The translations under genes and the position numbers were made by a program. DNA of 64,000 bases from Luteimonas terricola (GTDB lineage: Bacteria; Pseudomonadota; Gammaproteobacteria; Xanthomonadales; Xanthomonadaceae). Of the stretch, positions 61,213 through 64,000 are shown in pieces. Location of the stretch: the NCBI RefSeq assembly GCF_004352845.1, contig NZ_SJRX01000002.1:547158-611157 (forward strand), in the 5' to 3' direction. The notes under the pieces were generated by a model. That model saw only the letters and a program-made list of their open reading frames with translations, made no database searches and was not told the origin of the DNA. Within the stretch, counting starts at the first letter, position 1. Every line of letters starts with the position of its first letter.

Positions 61213-63735
61213 TCAGCCGCTGCGCGGTCGCGCCCGATGGGTGGGAACGGCATCCCACGGATCCTCGGGCCAGGGGTGCTTCGGATAGCGGCCCTTCATT
61301 TCGCGCCGCACCTCGGGCCAGGTCCGGTCCCAGAAGCTGCGCAGGTCGGAGGTCACCTGCAGCGGCCGCCCCGCCGGCGACAGCAGGTGCAGCAGCAGCG
61401 GCACCCGGCCGTCGGCGACGCGCGGCGTGTCGGCCAGGCCGAACAGTTCCTGCAGCTTCACCGCCAGCACCGGTGGACGCGGCTGGCCGTCGTCGCCAAT
61501 CGCGTAGTCGATGGCACGCGACTGGCCCGACGGCACGGTGATGCGCGTGGGCGCGAGCGCGTCGACGCGCTGCTGCAGCGCCCAGTCGAATCCTCCGCGC
61601 AGCGCGGTGCCGAGTTCCCCGGTGGTGAGCGCGTCGAGCCGCGACTTGCCGGCCAAGGCCGGCCGCAGCCAATCGTCGAGGCCGGCCAGCAAGGCCTCGT
61701 CGCCAAGGTCGGGCAGCGCGAGCTCCGGCATCCAGGCGCGCAGGCCGGCGACGCGCGCGCGCCACTGGCGCAGGCCTTCGCTCCAGGGCAGCACGTCGAG
61801 GCCGAGCGCGCGCACGGCGTCGGTCAGCGCCTGGGCGGCGGCGGCGGGATCGGCACGCCCGGCGGGCCGGCTGTCGAGCACGATGCCGGCGAAGCGACGC
61901 ACCCGCTCGGCGACCAGCGCGCGACGGTCGGCGTCCCAGCGGGTTTCGTCGCGCTCGCTGAAGCGGTCGCCGAAGTCCCGGCGCAGCGCGGCCTCGTCCA
62001 CCGGCGCGGCGCGCAGCAACAGCGCGTCACCGCGCGCTTCGTGCCGCAGCTCGCTGGCCACCAGCCAGGGTTCGCCGAGGAGCTCGCTGTCGTCGAGCAG
62101 TCGCGCCATGCGGCCGTTGGCCAGCTGGTAGCGGCGCAGGTCGCCGGCGTGGCGGGCGGCGATACGATCGGGGAAGGCGTGCGCAAGCAGGTCGCCGAGC
62201 GCATGTGCAGGCACATCGTTGGGCGGCGGCGCGTCCACGCGCAGTCGGCGGCGCCACTGGCGCGCGGCGGCATCGATCGCGGCCAGCGCCGACCGGTTGG
62301 CCTCGGGCGGCACCCGGCGCGCGCGGAAGGCGGCGAGCGCCCGCCAGCGCGCACCGACCGCGTCGCTGCGCGCCCGCAGCGGATCGCGCGCTTCCAGCAA
62401 TGCGGCCAGGTCGCAGGCCAGTGCGCGCGACGGCGCATCGTCGCCCGCCAGCAGCATCGCCGCCAGCCGCGGATGCGTGCCGAGCGCGAGCATGCGTCGC
62501 CCCCGTGCCGTGATCGTCATCGCACCGGGGCCCGTCGCGAGTGCACCGAGTTGGAGAAGCAGGTCGCGCCCCGCCGCCAGCGTGCCCACCGGCGGCGCAT
62601 CCACGAAGCGCAGCGCATCGCTGCCCCAGGCCGCGATCTCCAGCGCCAGCCCCGCAAGCTCGACCTGCGCGATCTCCGGTCGCCGCTGCGCCTCCAGCCG
62701 CTGCGACTCCGGCCACAGCCGGTACGCCCAGCCCGCCGCGACGCGGCCCGCGCGCCCGGTGCGCTGGTCGGCCGACGCCTGCGCGATGCGCACCACGTCC
62801 AGGCGGCTGAAGCCGCTGTTGGGATCGTGCCGCGGCTCGCGCGCCAGCCCGCTGTCCACGACCACCCGCACGCCGGGCAGGGTGACGCTGGACTCGGCCA
62901 CGTTCGTGGCCAGCACCACGCGCCGACGGCCGTCGGCGGCCGGGCGCAGCAGCCGCGCCTGCTCATCAACCGGCAGGTCGCCGTGGAGCTCCAGCACCTC
63001 GGCGCCGGCGGTTCGCACCGCATCGCCACCGGCCAGCGCCGCCGCCGCGCGCGCGATCTCGCGGCGTCCGGGCAGGAAGGCGAGCACATCGCCGGGATGG
63101 CGCTGCAGCGCCTGTTCGACGGCGCGGCGCAGCTGGTGTTCCAGCGCCTCCTCGCGACGCGCCGGGAAATACGCGACCTCCACTGGATGGCTGCGCCCCG
63201 CGCTCGCCAGCCGCGGCGCATCGAGATGGGCCGCCAGGCGCTCGCCATCGAGCGTCGCCGACATCACCACGATGCGCAGGTCCTCGCGCAGCCCTGTCTG
63301 CACGTCCAGCGCCAGCGCCAGGCCCAGGTCGGCGGCGAGATGGCGCTCGTGGAACTCGTCGAACAGCAGCGCAGCGACGCCCTCGAGCATCGGATCGTCC
63401 TGCAGCATGCGGGTGAGGATGCCCTCGGTGACCACTTCGATCCGGGTCGCGGCGGAGATCCGGTTCTCGAAGCGGATGCGGTAGCCAACGGTCTGCCCGA
63501 CGTCTTCGCCAAGCGACGAGGCCATGAATCCGGCCGCCGCGCGTGCGGCCACGCGGCGCGGCTCCAGCATCACGATGCGCCGGCCGGCCAGCCACGGCGC
63601 ATCGAGCAGCGCCAGCGGCACGCGCGTGGTCTTGCCGGCGCCGGGCGGGGCTTCAAGCACCAGGCGTGGATGCACCGCCAGGCTTTCGCGGATCGCCGGA
63701 ATCAGCTCATCGATCGGGAACAGGAGATCGTGCAC
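61213..63735 (-). CDS. hrpB: HrpB, DEAH-box ATP-dependent helicase
   Basis: An 840-residue protein if started at GTG 63735 (HDLLFPIDELIPAI); another in-frame GTG at 63759 would add 8 residues. Helicase motifs: APPGAGKTTRVPLAL (Walker A), LLFDEFHERH (motif II), MSATLDGERLA (III), ATNVAESSVTLPGV (V) and QRTGRAGRVAAGW (VI). The C-terminal HrpB region follows with its ending WPEVRREMKGRYPKHPWPED. It is a predicted RNA helicase; its cellular task is poorly known. Confidence 0.95.
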   Translation of the reverse strand: MHDLLFPIDELIPAIRESLAVHPRLVLEAPPGAGKTTRVPLALLDAPWLAGRRIVMLEPRRVAARAAAGFMASSLGEDVGQTVGYRIRFENRISAATRIEVVTEGILTRMLQDDPMLEGVAALLFDEFHERHLAADLGLALALDVQTGLREDLRIVVMSATLDGERLAAHLDAPRLASAGRSHPVEVAYFPARREEALEHQLRRAVEQALQRHPGDVLAFLPGRREIARAAAALAGGDAVRTAGAEVLELHGDLPVDEQARLLRPAADGRRRVVLATNVAESSVTLPGVRVVVDSGLAREPRHDPNSGFSRLDVVRIAQASADQRTGRAGRVAAGWAYRLWPESQRLEAQRRPEIAQVELAGLALEIAAWGSDALRFVDAPPVGTLAAGRDLLLQLGALATGPGAMTITARGRRMLALGTHPRLAAMLLAGDDAPSRALACDLAALLEARDPLRARSDAVGARWRALAAFRARRVPPEANRSALAAIDAAARQWRRRLRVDAPPPNDVPAHALGDLLAHAFPDRIAARHAGDLRRYQLANGRMARLLDDSELLGEPWLVASELRHEARGDALLLRAAPVDEAALRRDFGDRFSERDETRWDADRRALVAERVRRFAGIVLDSRPAGRADPAAAAQALTDAVRALGLDVLPWSEGLRQWRARVAGLRAWMPELALPDLGDEALLAGLDDWLRPALAGKSRLDALTTGELGTALRGGFDWALQQRVDALAPTRITVPSGQSRAIDYAIGDDGQPRPPVLAVKLQELFGLADTPRVADGRVPLLLHLLSPAGRPLQVTSDLRSFWDRTWPEVRREMKGRYPKHPWPEDPWDAVPTHRARPRSG

Positions 63736-63816
63736 CCGCAAAGGATAGCCGCCCCGCACACACCCCCGGCGACGCCCGCTGCGGCGCGATCGCGACGCCG
63801 GCCACGCTCGATTTCC

Positions 63817-64000
63817 GGTTCATCTGCCAACTCCGGGGAAGCGGCTTCGACGAGGTGTCTGCTTCTTTCGCTACGCCTCGTCGTGAGCTGGAGGGCCCCG
63901 CCGCGGCCGGGAGGCCTTCGCGGCTCATGTCCCCCGGCATCCGCCTGGCGGCGGATGCCTCCTCCTTTACTTCCCCGCGAAGGCCTCCCGGCCACGGCGG
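63817..64000. repeat. Dispersed structured repeat, copy 2 (runs off the window)
   Basis: Matches copy 1 (55523-55704) over the whole visible length. Arms 63905-63923 and 63975-63993 pair perfectly over 19 bases; the enclosed 51-base core (63923-63973) is identical to copy 1. It lies upstream of hrpB and may extend past the right edge. Confidence 0.85.

Overview
The window is about 70% GC, and its gene set fits a member of the Xanthomonadaceae (Lysobacteraceae), close to Luteimonas or Lysobacter. The pointers are a TonB receptor next to a TPR-sulfotransferase, a sodium/solute symporter with its small partner, a GTAG-type REP repeat family and a high-GC chromosomal core. This placement is inference; there is no rRNA in the window to confirm it. 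Genes are densely packed, with many ATGA or TGATG overlaps, and no prophage, integrase, transposase or CRISPR array is visible.

Layout. 1-9.2 kb: end of tamB, a BNR-repeat lipoprotein, a DUF2007 protein, tex, a small oxidoreductase-like protein, a TlpA-type thiol reductase, a CDF cation exporter and mnmG. 9.27-9.41 kb: a gene-free stretch that looks like a sigma-54-driven small RNA. 9.6-12.8 kb: a Gly/Tyr-rich lipoprotein, a threonine-dehydratase-like enzyme, a YdcF-type protein and a secreted protein of unknown role. 12.9-14.9 kb: bioC and bioH under a BirA-type operator. 15.0-30.2 kb: a likely catabolic locus with gabT, a MocR-like regulator, two paralogous SxxK serine hydrolases, a nitrilase-family amidase, a TonB receptor, a sulfotransferase, an MFS carrier and succinate-semialdehyde dehydrogenase. 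30.3-33.7 kb: bioB-bioF-DMT permease under a second BirA-type operator that lies inside the first codons of comF. 33.6-43.5 kb: comF, an MFS exporter, ubiA, tRNA-Arg(CCG), a symporter pair, a cytochrome c, a secreted nuclease-like lipoprotein, an alpha/beta hydrolase and zapE. 43.5-48.8 kb: a cobalamin riboswitch followed by nrdA-nrdB-flavodoxin-thioredoxin-thioesterase. 49-55.5 kb: mgtE, an M20 peptidase, queF, a LysM protein, a lipoprotein and icd. 55.5-64 kb: a structured repeat, aceK, a methyltransferase-like lipoprotein, a pseudouridine synthase, a receiver/histidine kinase, a small membrane protein, hrpB and a second copy of the structured repeat.

How parts work together. Two biotin units share the same promoter geometry and operator. 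The class I ribonucleotide reductase operon carries its own small reductants and should be switched off when cobalamin is plentiful. AceK sits beside its substrate Icd. The 15-30 kb genes read as an uptake-and-breakdown route that ends in 4-aminobutyrate and succinate; this is inferred from gene order and families.

Most unusual features: the putative sigma-54 small RNA; in-frame REP-like insertions in both bioH and comF; a dispersed structured repeat whose stems change in a compensatory way; and a MocR-type regulator without the PLP lysine but with an extra C-terminal domain.
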